Positions 1 through 8,667 of a stretch of 64,000 nucleotides of DNA are shown here, one piece after another. The notes below the pieces were generated by a model. The model saw only the letters and a program-made list of their open reading frames with translations, ran no database searches and was not told the origin of the DNA. A program made the translations under genes and the position numbers. Positions within the stretch are counted from its first letter, which is position 1. Every line of letters begins with the position of its first letter. Origin of the DNA: DATFRX01 sp035630615 (GTDB lineage Bacteria > Actinomycetota > Actinomycetes > Propionibacteriales > Nocardioidaceae); contig DASQKI010000111.1 in the NCBI GenBank assembly GCA_035630615.1, positions 9,996 through 73,995 of the forward strand. Reading direction: 5' to 3'.

Positions 1-274
1 TGATCGGTGACGTCCACATCCCTCCCATCTCGGCACGGATGTGCCAGCCGGCGCCCGGGTACAGACCATCGGCCGTCCCCATCGTGTAGAAGCGGTCGCC
101 GATGGTGACAGCCCGACGATCGTCCAGCCTCGTGGTCACCGACAGCTCCGGAGACCGAGCCAGCGCGGCATCGAGGGCAGCGTCCTCGCCTTCTGCCGAG
201 GCGGAATGCGTCGCGAGAAGGGTTGCCGCGAGCAGCGTTGCGCAGACGGATGCGAGGACGGGCGACCGATGCAT
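1..274 (-). CDS. Secreted protein, N-terminal fragment (cut by window edge)
   Basis: The ATG at 274 opens a frame that runs off the left edge after 91 codons. Residues 1-27 form a classical signal peptide: a basic start, a hydrophobic run rich in L/A, and an A-x-A-type site near THSASA. The mature start reads ...TTRLDDRRAVTIGDRFY and ...GWHIRAEMGGMWTSPI. That style (an MGTADGxYP stretch followed by EMGG-W-PP/SPI) reminds me of secreted glycogen-debranching or GH15-like proteins of actinomycetes, but too little is present to assign a function. A GGAG lies upstream of the start at short distance. Seen: signal peptide and open frame. Inferred: secreted glycosidase-like enzyme, low confidence. 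Confidence 0.6.
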   Translation of the reverse strand, partial: MHRSPVLASVCATLLAATLLATHSASAEGEDAALDAALARSPELSVTTRLDDRRAVTIGDRFYTMGTADGLYPGAGWHIRAEMGGMWTSPI

Positions 275-513
275 GGAAGAACTCCAGATATGACCTGGAA
301 CCTGACGGTAAGCCATCATGCCGCTTAATACATCTCATGTGAAGACCGTCTACTCTGAGTGACATCGCCCCCGGACGTTGTCTCAGTGACCGGCGTCAAG
401 CGCACCACACCTCCGTCGATACACACCTCACATGGTTGGCCCAGAAAATGAGACCACGGCCTTCTGAAGCGGCTGAGGCGCGAACCACGAAGGGAACAAA
501 CGCCCTGGTGACA

Positions 514-603
514 TGGCGGTGGCGGTGGGATTCGAACCCACGGTGGGCGTGAACCCACACACGCTTTCGAGGCGTGCTCCTTCGGCCGCTCGGACACGCC
601 ACC
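514..603 (-). tRNA. tRNA-Ser (anticodon CGA)
   Basis: The minus strand folds as a class II tRNA of 90 nt with encoded CCA. The acceptor stem is GGTGGCG/CGCCACC (597-603 with 518-524), followed by G discriminator and CCA at 514-516. The anticodon loop CTCGAAA has CGA at 567-569. A long variable arm precedes the T-arm, whose loop is TTCGAAT within GTGGG/CCCAC. CGA reads the serine codon UCG. The 3' end points left, so any element integrated at this tRNA would lie at positions below 514; no integrase is visible there. Confidence 0.97.
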
Positions 604-656
604 GCGGGTGAGGCTACCGGAAGAGCGAGCGACGGCTCTAACCGGTTGGGCCCGGC

Positions 657-1271
657 TCACGCCGAACGTGGCATCGCACTCCGCAATGGACTGCGACGCT
701 GCGATTGAGGAGCCGCGCCGACGATGAGATCGCTTACCAACTCGGTCAGCGCGGATTCAACCCGAGTCTGTCCGATCTCATAGAGGTCCCGAGGAATCGC
801 GATCGCCGGAACCGTGTACGTCAAGCTGGAGCCCCGCGCGTGCTTGACGCGCAACGCCGCGTTCCCCCGTGCCAGCATCGCGGTGCCGAACCTCTGGATA
901 GCCTTGAGGTCAGCCGCATGCACCACGGCCGCGGTCGACACGGTCAAGGCCTCGCCGATCGCACGGCGACGGCACTGCTCCAGATCGGCGGCCAACGTGC
1001 CCGGACCGTCGCATCGCGCGTCATGGACCAGCTGCGCGGTGGCCTCGACGTACTCGACGGTCGACGCCACGGTGAGTGCGGCCGTGCGGTGTGCGAGGTA
1101 CATGCACTGCTGGTAGTACGTGACGCCTTCGATGAACTCGACGGGCGTACGGTCGCCGTCCCGTCCGTCAGGCCGGTTCTGTGTGGCGAGCAGGATCAGG
1201 CGCTTGAAGAATGCCGTCTCCCACTCCGACTCGCGCCATGACCACATGTAGCCAAGCTGTCGGTCACTCAT
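657..1271 (-). CDS. Hypothetical protein (204 aa), divergent partner of the next gene
   Basis: No family is recognised. The start is supported by an AGGAGG about 6 nt upstream of ATG 1271. The protein looks soluble and mostly helical, with no signal peptide or membrane segment. It opens with a W/Y-rich stretch (GYMWSWRESEWETAFFKRL) and has an Ala/Val-rich middle and a basic Ser/Arg-rich tail. It is divergently transcribed from the 692-aa gene at 1398, and the 126-bp gap holds one palindrome (1345-1364). This suggests shared control and perhaps joint function, but no activity can be named. Confidence 0.7.
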   Translation of the reverse strand: MSDRQLGYMWSWRESEWETAFFKRLILLATQNRPDGRDGDRTPVEFIEGVTYYQQCMYLAHRTAALTVASTVEYVEATAQLVHDARCDGPGTLAADLEQCRRRAIGEALTVSTAAVVHAADLKAIQRFGTAMLARGNAALRVKHARGSSLTYTVPAIAIPRDLYEIGQTRVESALTELVSDLIVGAAPQSQRRSPLRSAMPRSA

Positions 1272-1344
1272 GATGGCCTCCTCATATCAGGCGGGCCTGA
1301 CTAGATGGTCGCTGCTGATTAAGGGTTAGTCAATAAATCTTTAG

Positions 1345-1364
1345 CGATACGTATTGTGGTATCG
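1345..1364. promoter_or_regulatory. Palindrome in divergent intergenic region (candidate operator)
   Basis: CGATAC (1345-1350) and GTATCG (1359-1364) are perfect inverted arms with an 8-nt spacer. They sit in an AT-richer stretch between two divergent unknown genes, 34 bp before the likely ATG of the right-hand gene. The position fits an operator or promoter element serving both genes. No regulator gene of a recognised family lies directly beside it. Confidence 0.5.
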
Positions 1365-1397
1365 TGATGAACCTGTTCAGGCATGGAGGACAACGAC

Positions 1398-3476
1398 ATG
1401 ACCGACGTGGCACCGTGGATGCCGTTGACCGTATCGACGCCATCCGCACCGGAGGGACGCCTGAACAACGCGCGACGGACGTCGGTGCGACTCGCCCGCA
1501 ACGTCGCGGTCCTGTTTGGAATCGACGTGCCCGACTCCGCCAGCGGCTCGAAGCCCCGAATGAGCGACTACAACGCGCTGACCAGTGCCGACGTCGGTCG
1601 GGGCGCGCCGCCTGACGCCACCCGCCCCGACAAGACGCCGATCGCCTCGGCGACGCTCAGCAAGTTCGGCCCGGAGACCAAGGCCGCGCTCGTACTGACG
1701 GGATCCAACGAGCTGTTCGCATCGGTCGAGGAGACCATGCGTGAGGTGCTCGGGCTCGTTGGTCAGTCGGACGATGCGCGGCCACTGGCCGACTCGATGC
1801 GCATCACGGCTTGGGCGGCCATGTTGCTCGACGTCTACGAGGCGCAGCCAGCGCTCCTGGTCGCCGCATTTCAGGCCCGCGCGATCCAGCGTGCGGCCCT
1901 GATCGACTGGGCTCCCTGGGTCGACGAGGACGCGGCGCCGAGCTCCGACAGCATCGAGTTCGGCACCTCACGCAATCGAGCGGGCCACGGGGCCGATCGT
2001 TCGCGTGAGGCGAAGACTCTCGACATCCTCGACGGGCTCATGCAAGACGAAGTCAAACCGCTCGCCCTCAAGGGGGACTACGAGGCCAACAACCCGCTGC
2101 TCGCTGACGATCTGGTCGACCGCTTCGCCAGTCAGTGGCTTCGAGGCTCGATGGAGACAGGCTTGGCGCGCCTGACGGTGGATGAGCAAGGCAAGAAGCG
2201 CATCGACGTGGCGCTGCCTCGGCTCAGCCTGCTGGTGGGCTTCACCGAGGCCAACATGCAGACCTATCACATGGTGGCCCCCTACAAGGAGTCCGGACGC
2301 AATCCCGGCAGTCGAGACGATCGCGAAGCCTACGATCCCGAAAACCGGGACCACTGGCGACGCCTGCTGCCTCGAATCCCGACCACGGCCGAGCTCGCCC
2401 GGCAAGACACCGATGTCGCGTACGCGGCGATCCGAACGCTCACGATCATGCTGCGCGTGCTGCGCGTGACGCGGAAGGGCCCGCGGGAGATGCGCACGAC
2501 CTGTCGAGCTCGCCTGGGTGAGCTGGCCACGTTGGCGGAGGCGTACTTCGGGACCGACTCCTACCCAGCCCTCGAGGCCAGAGCGGCTCACCTGGCGGCG
2601 GTCGCCAGCGACCTTCGCTATCGCAAGTTCGAGGAATTCGACAACCCGTACGAATCGACGTTGCACGCTGGCAAGGCGCTCTTCGACGTCTACACCCAGG
2701 TGAGGGACCGCTACCGAGACGTCATGAATCCGGGCGCGTGGCTCGAGTTCATCGACATGGTGTCCGCACGCATCGACGCGTGGGCCCGCGAGATCGGCGA
2801 GGCCGGCGACCTGGACCAGTGCCGAGTGCTCCAGCGGCAGTTGTGCGACGACTGGGAGGACGCGTTCACCCGACTCGGCATCGACCCGCTGACTCGCCCG
2901 CCGCATGTCCTCATCGAGCGGTGCAAGGGGCTCGCCTCCCACTTGCACGATTGGCTGGCTCTCGCGATCCGGATGACCGACGACCCGAAGCTCTATAGCC
3001 GGGCACTTCTCATTGCCCGCGAGGTTGTCGTGCCGATGCGTCGTGAGCTCGCCATCCGGCGTGGAAACGATCGGCCGTATCGGCGCACCCTCGAAGAGGT
3101 CGCTCTCGGCATCTGCGACGGTCTCGCTTCGCTCCCGCCGGGAGAGGCAGCCGATGCGCTCGACCAACTCGCGTACATCGGTCGCGAGCTGCGCGGGACC
3201 TCGCGCGTCGAGCAACTACTCGGCTACCTGACGGCCCCACCCGGATCCGACCTGACCGAACGCGACGCGGTCGCCAGCATCACCCTGGCCCAGACGTACG
3301 TAACACTCGACGAGCACAACATGACTCCGAACGGACTCCTGGCCCCCGACGAGATCGGGAAGCTGCTCGACATCGCGCATAGTGCACTGAGCGAGGTCGC
3401 GGAGGCCAGCGAGCCAAAACGGAGTCGCATCATGCGCCGGTTGGACCAGCTGGAGACCCGACGGACAACGCGCTAA
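1398..3476 (+). CDS. Large hypothetical helical protein (692 aa)
   Basis: No family is recognised. An upstream ATG exists at 1383, but the GGAGG at 1385-1389 overlaps it and is ideally spaced (8 nt) for ATG 1398, so 1398 is chosen. Residues 1-90 are low-complexity and contain an Arg-rich stretch. The rest is long, charged and apparently all-helical, with many short Ala/Leu/Arg helices resembling a TPR- or HEAT-type solenoid. No catalytic motif, signal peptide or membrane span is visible. Its 3' end overlaps the GlxA-type gene tail by 4 nt, convergently. Together with the divergent 204-aa gene it forms an unannotated pair near tRNA-Ser. Confidence 0.75.
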   Translation: MTDVAPWMPLTVSTPSAPEGRLNNARRTSVRLARNVAVLFGIDVPDSASGSKPRMSDYNALTSADVGRGAPPDATRPDKTPIASATLSKFGPETKAALVLTGSNELFASVEETMREVLGLVGQSDDARPLADSMRITAWAAMLLDVYEAQPALLVAAFQARAIQRAALIDWAPWVDEDAAPSSDSIEFGTSRNRAGHGADRSREAKTLDILDGLMQDEVKPLALKGDYEANNPLLADDLVDRFASQWLRGSMETGLARLTVDEQGKKRIDVALPRLSLLVGFTEANMQTYHMVAPYKESGRNPGSRDDREAYDPENRDHWRRLLPRIPTTAELARQDTDVAYAAIRTLTIMLRVLRVTRKGPREMRTTCRARLGELATLAEAYFGTDSYPALEARAAHLAAVASDLRYRKFEEFDNPYESTLHAGKALFDVYTQVRDRYRDVMNPGAWLEFIDMVSARIDAWAREIGEAGDLDQCRVLQRQLCDDWEDAFTRLGIDPLTRPPHVLIERCKGLASHLHDWLALAIRMTDDPKLYSRALLIAREVVVPMRRELAIRRGNDRPYRRTLEEVALGICDGLASLPPGEAADALDQLAYIGRELRGTSRVEQLLGYLTAPPGSDLTERDAVASITLAQTYVTLDEHNMTPNGLLAPDEIGKLLDIAHSALSEVAEASEPKRSRIMRRLDQLETRRTTR

Positions 3477-4468
3477 TCGGCCGGACCCAAACGCCGCCGA
3501 TCGCGGCTGGTGGCGAACGTACGCCGGTAGGCCGACGGCGAGGTCTGCATGGCCTGGCCGAAATGGTGTCGGTAGGTCACGCCGGTCTCGAAGCCGACGG
3601 CGACCGCGATCTGCTCGATCGGCGCGTTCGTCGTCTCGAGCAGCGGCAGGCTCGCCTGGATCCGTTGGGCAATCAGCCATCGGATCGGGCTGGTCCCGGT
3701 CGCGTGCGAAAATTGCCGCAGGTACGTTCGCGGCGACATGTGCGCTCGGTCGGCGAGCGTACGAAGGGTGATGGGCACGGCGAGATGCTGCAGGGCCCAC
3801 TGCATGCTCTCGGTGATGCGGTCGTCGTCGAGGTCGGCGACGACCGGCGCTTCGATGTATTGGGCCTGCCCGCCGACCCGGTGCGGCTGGATCACGAGGC
3901 GGCGAGCGATGGCGTTGGCGACGTCGCCGCCGTAGTCGCGTCGGACGATGTGCAGGCAGAGATCAAGGCCAGCCGCGCACCCGGCGCTGGTGAGTACGCG
4001 TCCGGCGTCGACGTAGAGCGGCTTCGGATCGACATCGACATGTGGATATCGACGCCGAAGCAGATCGGCATAGCGCCAATGCGTGGTGGCGCGGAGTCCG
4101 TCGAGCAGGCCGGCCGCCGCCAAGGCGAATGCCCCTGAGCAAATCGACACCAGACGGGCTCCATTGGCGTACACCAGCCGCAGCGCCGCGATCACCTCGG
4201 GCGTCGGATCGCCGGTGTGGTCGGAGACGCTCGGCACGATCACCGTGTCGGCACGGGCGAGCTCGTCCAGACCGTGCGGAGTGTGCAGCGTGGCACCGCC
4301 GATGACGCTGACCGAGCCGGGCCGATCGGCACAGATCGTCAGGTCGTACCACGGCACGTCGATGTCCGGCCAGCGCAGCCCGAACACCTCGGTCACGATC
4401 CCGGTCTCGAAGGCGGACATGCCTTCGTACGCCAGGACCGCGACGCGTCGGCCTTCGGAGGGTGTCAT
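3473..4468 (-). CDS. GlxA-family transcriptional regulator (DJ-1/PfpI + AraC HTH)
   Basis: 331 aa, the usual size for this family. Residues 8-180 form a DJ-1/PfpI-like amidotransferase fold with a nucleophile-elbow-like segment (SICSGAFALAAAG) holding the Cys. Residues about 220-320 carry two AraC helix-turn-helices (LRTLADRAHMSPRTYLRQF and PIEQIAVAVGFETGVTYRHHF). Such proteins are cytoplasmic transcription regulators whose DJ-1 domain senses a ligand. It is divergent from the MFS gene at 4539 with a 70-bp gap, so control of that exporter is a reasonable inference. The ligand is unknown. Confidence 0.92.
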   Translation of the reverse strand: MTPSEGRRVAVLAYEGMSAFETGIVTEVFGLRWPDIDVPWYDLTICADRPGSVSVIGGATLHTPHGLDELARADTVIVPSVSDHTGDPTPEVIAALRLVYANGARLVSICSGAFALAAAGLLDGLRATTHWRYADLLRRRYPHVDVDPKPLYVDAGRVLTSAGCAAGLDLCLHIVRRDYGGDVANAIARRLVIQPHRVGGQAQYIEAPVVADLDDDRITESMQWALQHLAVPITLRTLADRAHMSPRTYLRQFSHATGTSPIRWLIAQRIQASLPLLETTNAPIEQIAVAVGFETGVTYRHHFGQAMQTSPSAYRRTFATSRDRRRLGPAD

Positions 4469-4538
4469 GGCGAGATCTTAGCGGCCAGCGTCGTTAGAGC
4501 CACTTCTGCTCGGGCGGCCCGCCGGCGAGCGTGGTGCC

Positions 4539-5741
4539 ATGACGGCCTCTCCCGACGCGCCGACCGCCGTCCGTCCGGTCGCACCCGAATGGCAGATCGC
4601 CCTCGCCGGCCTGACGGTCATCGCCGTGAGCTACGGCTTCGCCCGCTACGGGTTCGGCTTGTTCGTGCCGCAGCTCCGCGACGAGTACAGGCTGTCGACA
4701 TCGACGCTGGGAGTGATCGGAAGTGCGACGTACGTGGGCTATCTGACGGCATTGACCTTGGTCGGTGTCCTCGCCACCCGGATGGGTCCTCGCCCCATGC
4801 TCATGTGTGCCGGCTTTTCCGCGACGACGGGGATGGCCCTGGTGGCGATCGCCCCGACGACGAGCGTTCTGGTGGTCGGCCTCGTGCTGGCCGGGACGAG
4901 CTCGGGCTGGGCATGGGCGCCGTACTCCGACGTCGTCGACGGCATGGTGCGGCCGGAGCGACAGCAGCATGTCATGGCACTCCTGCCGGTCGGGACGGCG
5001 TTCGGAGTCGCTGTCGCCGGCCCGCTCGCTCTCCTCACCCACGGTGGGAGCTGGCGTTATGCCTGGGTGGCCTTCAGCGTCGTGGCGCTCCTGTCTACCG
5101 TGTACAACGCGAGGACGCTGCCGCGCGGCGTGGGTCGACGCTCGCCGGACGGACTGGCGCCGGTCGGACTGCGATGGTTCTTCCGACGTTCGGCCGTTCC
5201 GCTGTACCTCACCGGGCTCTCGTACGGGTTGGTCGGCTCGGTGTATTGGACCTTCGCGATGGACGCGATCTCGACGGCCGGCACGATCGGCGGGGGCCGA
5301 GAACCGTTGTTCTGGACCCTGATGGGAGTTGCCGGCATCGCGGGCCTGAGCACCGGGGCGTTGCTGGCCCGACTCGAGCTGACGGGCTCGCACCGCGTGC
5401 TGTTCGTCGCGCTCGCCCTGGCCGTCGGGCTCCTGGGGGTGACGCCTGGAGTGCCGGGCCTGGTGGCGATCTCGGTCGTCGTCTATGGGCCATCATTCAT
5501 GGCAGTCTCGGGCCTGCTCGCCGTCTGGAGTCATCGGCTGTTTCCGGATCGGCCGTCTACCGGTTTCAGCGCGACCGTCTTCTTCCTCGGCCTCGGGTCG
5601 ATCGCAGGTCCGCTCGCCGTGGGCCTCGTCGCCGATCATCACGGGCTCAGGGCGGCCTTCGCGCTCACGGCGGCGATTGCGGCCGTCACGGTCCTCGCAA
5701 CGCCTCGAGCCGCTGGTTGCACGCGCACGCCGGGTGGGTGA
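4539..5741 (+). CDS. MFS transporter (CynX/YbfB-like)
   Basis: 400 aa with about 12 hydrophobic segments. It opens with a Pro-rich tail and then a first helix typical of short MFS exporters (SYGFARYGFGLFVPQLRDEY). Motif A-like loop RMGPRP follows helix 2. No substrate can be read from the sequence. It starts 70 bp from the divergent GlxA-type regulator. The cyclase-family gene follows 10 bp downstream, so the two are probably co-transcribed and may handle related small acids, which is inference from context. Confidence 0.9.
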   Translation: MTASPDAPTAVRPVAPEWQIALAGLTVIAVSYGFARYGFGLFVPQLRDEYRLSTSTLGVIGSATYVGYLTALTLVGVLATRMGPRPMLMCAGFSATTGMALVAIAPTTSVLVVGLVLAGTSSGWAWAPYSDVVDGMVRPERQQHVMALLPVGTAFGVAVAGPLALLTHGGSWRYAWVAFSVVALLSTVYNARTLPRGVGRRSPDGLAPVGLRWFFRRSAVPLYLTGLSYGLVGSVYWTFAMDAISTAGTIGGGREPLFWTLMGVAGIAGLSTGALLARLELTGSHRVLFVALALAVGLLGVTPGVPGLVAISVVVYGPSFMAVSGLLAVWSHRLFPDRPSTGFSATVFFLGLGSIAGPLAVGLVADHHGLRAAFALTAAIAAVTVLATPRAAGCTRTPGG

Positions 5742-5751
5742 AGGTGTTTCG

Positions 5752-6684
5752 GTGACCGAGTATCGAGCCTCGTTCGACGGCGTCATTCGATTCAGCAACG
5801 GGGGTGACCTCACTGCCCGCGGGTTCCGCGTCGATGTCCCGTCCAGGGACGTCGACGAGGCTGAGGTCGCTGCCCTGTTCGTCGCGTCGCTCGGACTGTT
5901 GATGACCGACTCGGTTGAACTGCGCAATGTCGAGGTGTTCGCCGAACCCCACAAGGGAACGCGAGGAGGGCCATCGGATCGGGCGGCCGAACTCGCACAC
6001 ACATCCGGCGACTTGATTGAGCTGAACCATGTCATTCGAGCGGGCATGGTCACCTACCCCGGACTTCCCGGACCCACGCTCACTCCGCACCTCACCCGAG
6101 AAGCCTCGCGGGAAATCTATGCGCCCGGCACCGAGTTCGCGATCGACCGGTTGAGCCTGGTCGGCAACACCAGCACCTACCTCGACGCGCCGTTCCACCG
6201 CTACAGCGACGGTGCCGATCTCAGTGCCACAACCCTCGACCAGACCGTCGACCTACCAGCAGTGATCGCACGAGTTACCGGCTCTACTCGCCCGGACATC
6301 GATGTAGGCGCTCTCGCCGCGTTGGACGTTCGCGGCGCGGCCGTACTCCTCCATACCGGCGACGACATTCGGTTTGGCACCCCGGCGTACGCAACCGATC
6401 ACCACTTCCTCACGGCTGACGGCGCCGATTGGCTCGCACGGCACGGCGCAGCACTTGTCGGCATCGACAGCGTCAACATCGACATCGACGACACCGACAG
6501 CTCCGAACGACCCGCACACTCCCGCCTACTCGATGCGGGAATCCCGATCGTCGAGCACCTGACCGGTCTTGATCAGCTACCACCAAGCGGCGCTCGCTTC
6601 ACCGCAGTGCCACTCCGCGTGGAAGCGCTAGGGACCATCCCGGTCCGCGCCTTCGCGCGACTCCCCGCAGCAGCCACACCTTGA
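5752..6684 (+). CDS. Cyclase-family protein (kynurenine-formamidase-like) with N-terminal extension
   Basis: The GTG at 5752 is chosen because a GAAGG lies 7 nt upstream; the open frame runs further back only inside the MFS gene. The product is 310 aa. Residues about 90-300 match the metal-dependent cyclase family (kynurenine formamidase, KynB type). The metal-binding core reads NTSTYLDAPFHRY, where the canonical form is HxGTHxDxPxH, so the first His is replaced and only the D-P-H portion is retained. A second conserved segment is GIDSVNIDIDD. The first ~80 residues are an extra alpha/beta-looking domain of unknown role. It lies 10 bp behind the MFS gene. It hydrolyses or cyclises an unknown substrate. 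Confidence 0.85.
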   Translation: MTEYRASFDGVIRFSNGGDLTARGFRVDVPSRDVDEAEVAALFVASLGLLMTDSVELRNVEVFAEPHKGTRGGPSDRAAELAHTSGDLIELNHVIRAGMVTYPGLPGPTLTPHLTREASREIYAPGTEFAIDRLSLVGNTSTYLDAPFHRYSDGADLSATTLDQTVDLPAVIARVTGSTRPDIDVGALAALDVRGAAVLLHTGDDIRFGTPAYATDHHFLTADGADWLARHGAALVGIDSVNIDIDDTDSSERPAHSRLLDAGIPIVEHLTGLDQLPPSGARFTAVPLRVEALGTIPVRAFARLPAAATP

Positions 6685-6748
6685 CCGTCCCGGACCAAGG
6701 ATCCGAACGACGCAAGCCTGGATGCCGCGGCTAAGAGACCAGTGCGAG

Positions 6749-7222
6749 TCAATCCGGCCCCGTACGCCGATCGTCGAAGAACTCGGCCAGGACGGCTCGG
6801 CACTCGTCGGCTCGTACGCCGGCGATCACCTCGGGCCGATGGTTGAGTCGCCGGTCGCGTACGACGTCCCAGAGCGAACCGACGGCACCGGCCTTATCGT
6901 CGTACGTTCCGAAGACCAGCCGGTCGACTCGGGCCAAGACGAGCGCGCCGGCACACATCGTGCACGGCTCGAGCGTGACCACGAGGGAACAGCCGTCGAG
7001 CCGCCATTCGCCTCGGGCCGCGGCGGCGTTGCGGAGGGCGACCAGCTCGGCGTGCCCGGTGGGGTCGGCGTCGCGCTCGCGTACGTTGTGACCGGCCGAC
7101 ACCACCTCGCCGGCGGCGTCGACCACGACGGCACCGACCGGTACGTCGCCGCCGTCGAGGGCCGCTCGCGCGTGATCGAGCGCGACCCCCATCGCGTCGT
7201 GCCAGGGTTGGGTCGGCGTCAC
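6749..7222 (-). CDS. tadA: tRNA-specific adenosine deaminase
   Basis: 157 aa, standard TadA length. The zinc-binding deaminase signature is complete: HAE at residues 57-59 (Glu is the proton shuttle) and PCTMC at 86-90 (two Cys zinc ligands). TadA converts adenosine-34 to inosine in tRNA-Arg(ACG) in the cytoplasm. The start is GTG, overlapping the TGA of the preceding gene by 4 nt, which implies translational coupling. The fixed pairing with the upstream 'deaminase-associated protein' is a known actinobacterial arrangement and strongly supports tRNA editing over nucleoside or guanine deamination. Confidence 0.96.
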   Translation of the reverse strand: MTPTQPWHDAMGVALDHARAALDGGDVPVGAVVVDAAGEVVSAGHNVRERDADPTGHAELVALRNAAAARGEWRLDGCSLVVTLEPCTMCAGALVLARVDRLVFGTYDDKAGAVGSLWDVVRDRRLNHRPEVIAGVRADECRAVLAEFFDDRRTGPD

Positions 7223-7698
7223 ACCGAGACCGAGTCGACGACGGTGTCGAACTGCGCGCCGATCCCGAGTCGGCGGGCGATGTCGCTCAACGCCTCGTCG
7301 GGATACATCTCCGGGTCGTCGCAGAGCACGCCGAGGTCCATGGCCGAGACACCAAGGTCTGCCAAGAGACCAAGGTCGCCGGCAGGCTGGCGTTCTTCTT
7401 CGTCGTCAGGCTCGGGCAGGTCAAGCAGGTCGACCACCCCGCTGGCCAAGGGCCATTCGGTCGCCGCAGTCACATCGGAGAGCAGGACTCGAGCATCCGG
7501 ACCCTGCACTCGTGCGACAACGAAGAAGTCCTCGTCGACCGAGACGAAGCCGATGGATCCGACGTCGGACGGCAGGGGTCGGAGGATCTCGACCAAGGCA
7601 TCGATGTCGGTGCCGACCCGATCCGGCAGCGACTCCACTTCCCAATCGCCGTCGTCGTGATAGGCCACGACCGCGAAGTCGACCGCGCTCTCCGTCAT
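7219..7698 (-). CDS. tRNA adenosine deaminase-associated protein
   Basis: 159 aa, acidic, soluble. The sequence (AVVAYHDDGDWEVESLP at the start, LPSDVGSIGFVSVDEDFF in the middle, DEALSDIARRLG near the end) matches the actinobacterial family always encoded beside tadA. Its biochemical role is not established; family context suggests a partner or modulator of TadA. It is the first gene of a two-gene operon, overlapping tadA by 4 nt. Confidence 0.92.
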   Translation of the reverse strand: MTESAVDFAVVAYHDDGDWEVESLPDRVGTDIDALVEILRPLPSDVGSIGFVSVDEDFFVVARVQGPDARVLLSDVTAATEWPLASGVVDLLDLPEPDDEEERQPAGDLGLLADLGVSAMDLGVLCDDPEMYPDEALSDIARRLGIGAQFDTVVDSVSV

Positions 7699-7807
7699 CT
7701 CGCCTCCGTTCCGCTCCTCGTGGGCGTCTGTCCTTACTTCGATAGTCGCAGAGGACGTCGCTCAGCGCGATCCAGTTCCAGGCGCCGATGCACTACCGTG
7801 ACGCAGC

Positions 7808-8449
7808 ATGCGGATCCACGTCGCCGATCACCCTTTGATCGCCCATAAGCTCACCGCACTTCGTGACAAAAACGCCGACTCTCCGACGTTTCGCCGACTG
7901 GTCGAGGAGTTGGTCACGCTTCTCGCGTACGAAGCGACCCGCGACGTGCGTACCGAACCCATCGAGGTCGAGACGCCGGTCGCCCCGTCAGCCGGCGTAC
8001 GGCTGAGCAACCCGCGGCCGCTGATCGTGCCGATTCTGCGGGCCGGGCTCGGCATGCTCGAGGGGATGCAGCGGCTGCTGCCGACGGCGGAGGTCGGCTT
8101 CCTCGGCATGATACGCGACGAGGAGACCCTGCAGGCATCGACCTACGCCGAACGACTGCCGGAGGACCTGGCCGGCCGCCAGTGCTACATCCTCGACCCG
8201 ATGCTCGCCACCGGCGGCACGCTCGCATCGGCGATTGACTTCCTCGTGCAGCGCGGCGCCGACGACATCACCGCGGTGTGCCTGCTGGCCGCCCCCGAAG
8301 GCATCGACCGGGTCGAGCGGTCGACCGCCGGCACCGCGATCCCGGTGTCGCTTGTGACCGCGGGGCTCGACGAACGGCTCAACGACAAGGGCTATATCGT
8401 CCCCGGCCTCGGCGACGCCGGCGACCGCCTCTACGGCCTCGTCGACTGA
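7808..8449 (+). CDS. upp: Uracil phosphoribosyltransferase
   Basis: 213 aa. It converts uracil and PRPP to UMP in the pyrimidine salvage pathway. The PRPP-binding loop DPMLATGGT lies at about residues 130-138. The uracil-binding segment PILRAGLGM is near 74-82, and the C-terminal GDAGDRLYG motif is intact. No strong Shine-Dalgarno precedes ATG 7808. The gene stands alone, divergent from the tadA pair. A tandem repeat array begins a few bases after its stop codon. Confidence 0.97.
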   Translation: MRIHVADHPLIAHKLTALRDKNADSPTFRRLVEELVTLLAYEATRDVRTEPIEVETPVAPSAGVRLSNPRPLIVPILRAGLGMLEGMQRLLPTAEVGFLGMIRDEETLQASTYAERLPEDLAGRQCYILDPMLATGGTLASAIDFLVQRGADDITAVCLLAAPEGIDRVERSTAGTAIPVSLVTAGLDERLNDKGYIVPGLGDAGDRLYGLVD

Positions 8450-8455
8450 CCCCCA

Positions 8456-8622
8456 GCCCACTTCCTTCGCGCCGACCTTGCGCATCCCGCCCGTTTCTTC
8501 CCGCCGACCTTGCGCGTCCCGCCCGGTTCTTCCCGCCGACCTTGCGCGTCCCACCCACTTCTTCCCGCCGAGGTTGCGCGTCCCACCCACTTCTTCCCGC
8601 CGACCTTGCGTGTCCCACCCAC
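8456..8622. repeat. Tandem array of a 32-bp repeat (five units)
   Basis: Five near-identical units follow upp with an exact period of 32 bp: the GCCGAC core falls at 8471, 8503, 8535 and 8599, with GCCGAG at 8567. Each unit reads roughly TTCTTCCCGCCGACCTTG followed by CGCGTCCCACCCAC. Units differ by a few substitutions only. The same unit recurs in the opposite orientation at 9684-9780 and head-to-head at 15079-15173. It does not encode a convincing protein and lies between two genes on the same strand. Confidence 0.95.
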
Positions 8623-8667
8623 CTGTGGATATCCGACGTCGTCGATTGAGCGAACCGACCATCCTGT

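Noticed and set aside
514..1271. Integrated element at the tRNA-Ser gene
   Set aside because: An element at this tRNA would lie to the left of its 3' end (below 514). No integrase and no duplicated tRNA end is visible there, and the unknown pair lies on the 5' side.
8456..8622. CRISPR array
   Set aside because: Units are directly adjacent at a strict 32-bp period with no unique spacers, and no cas gene is present.
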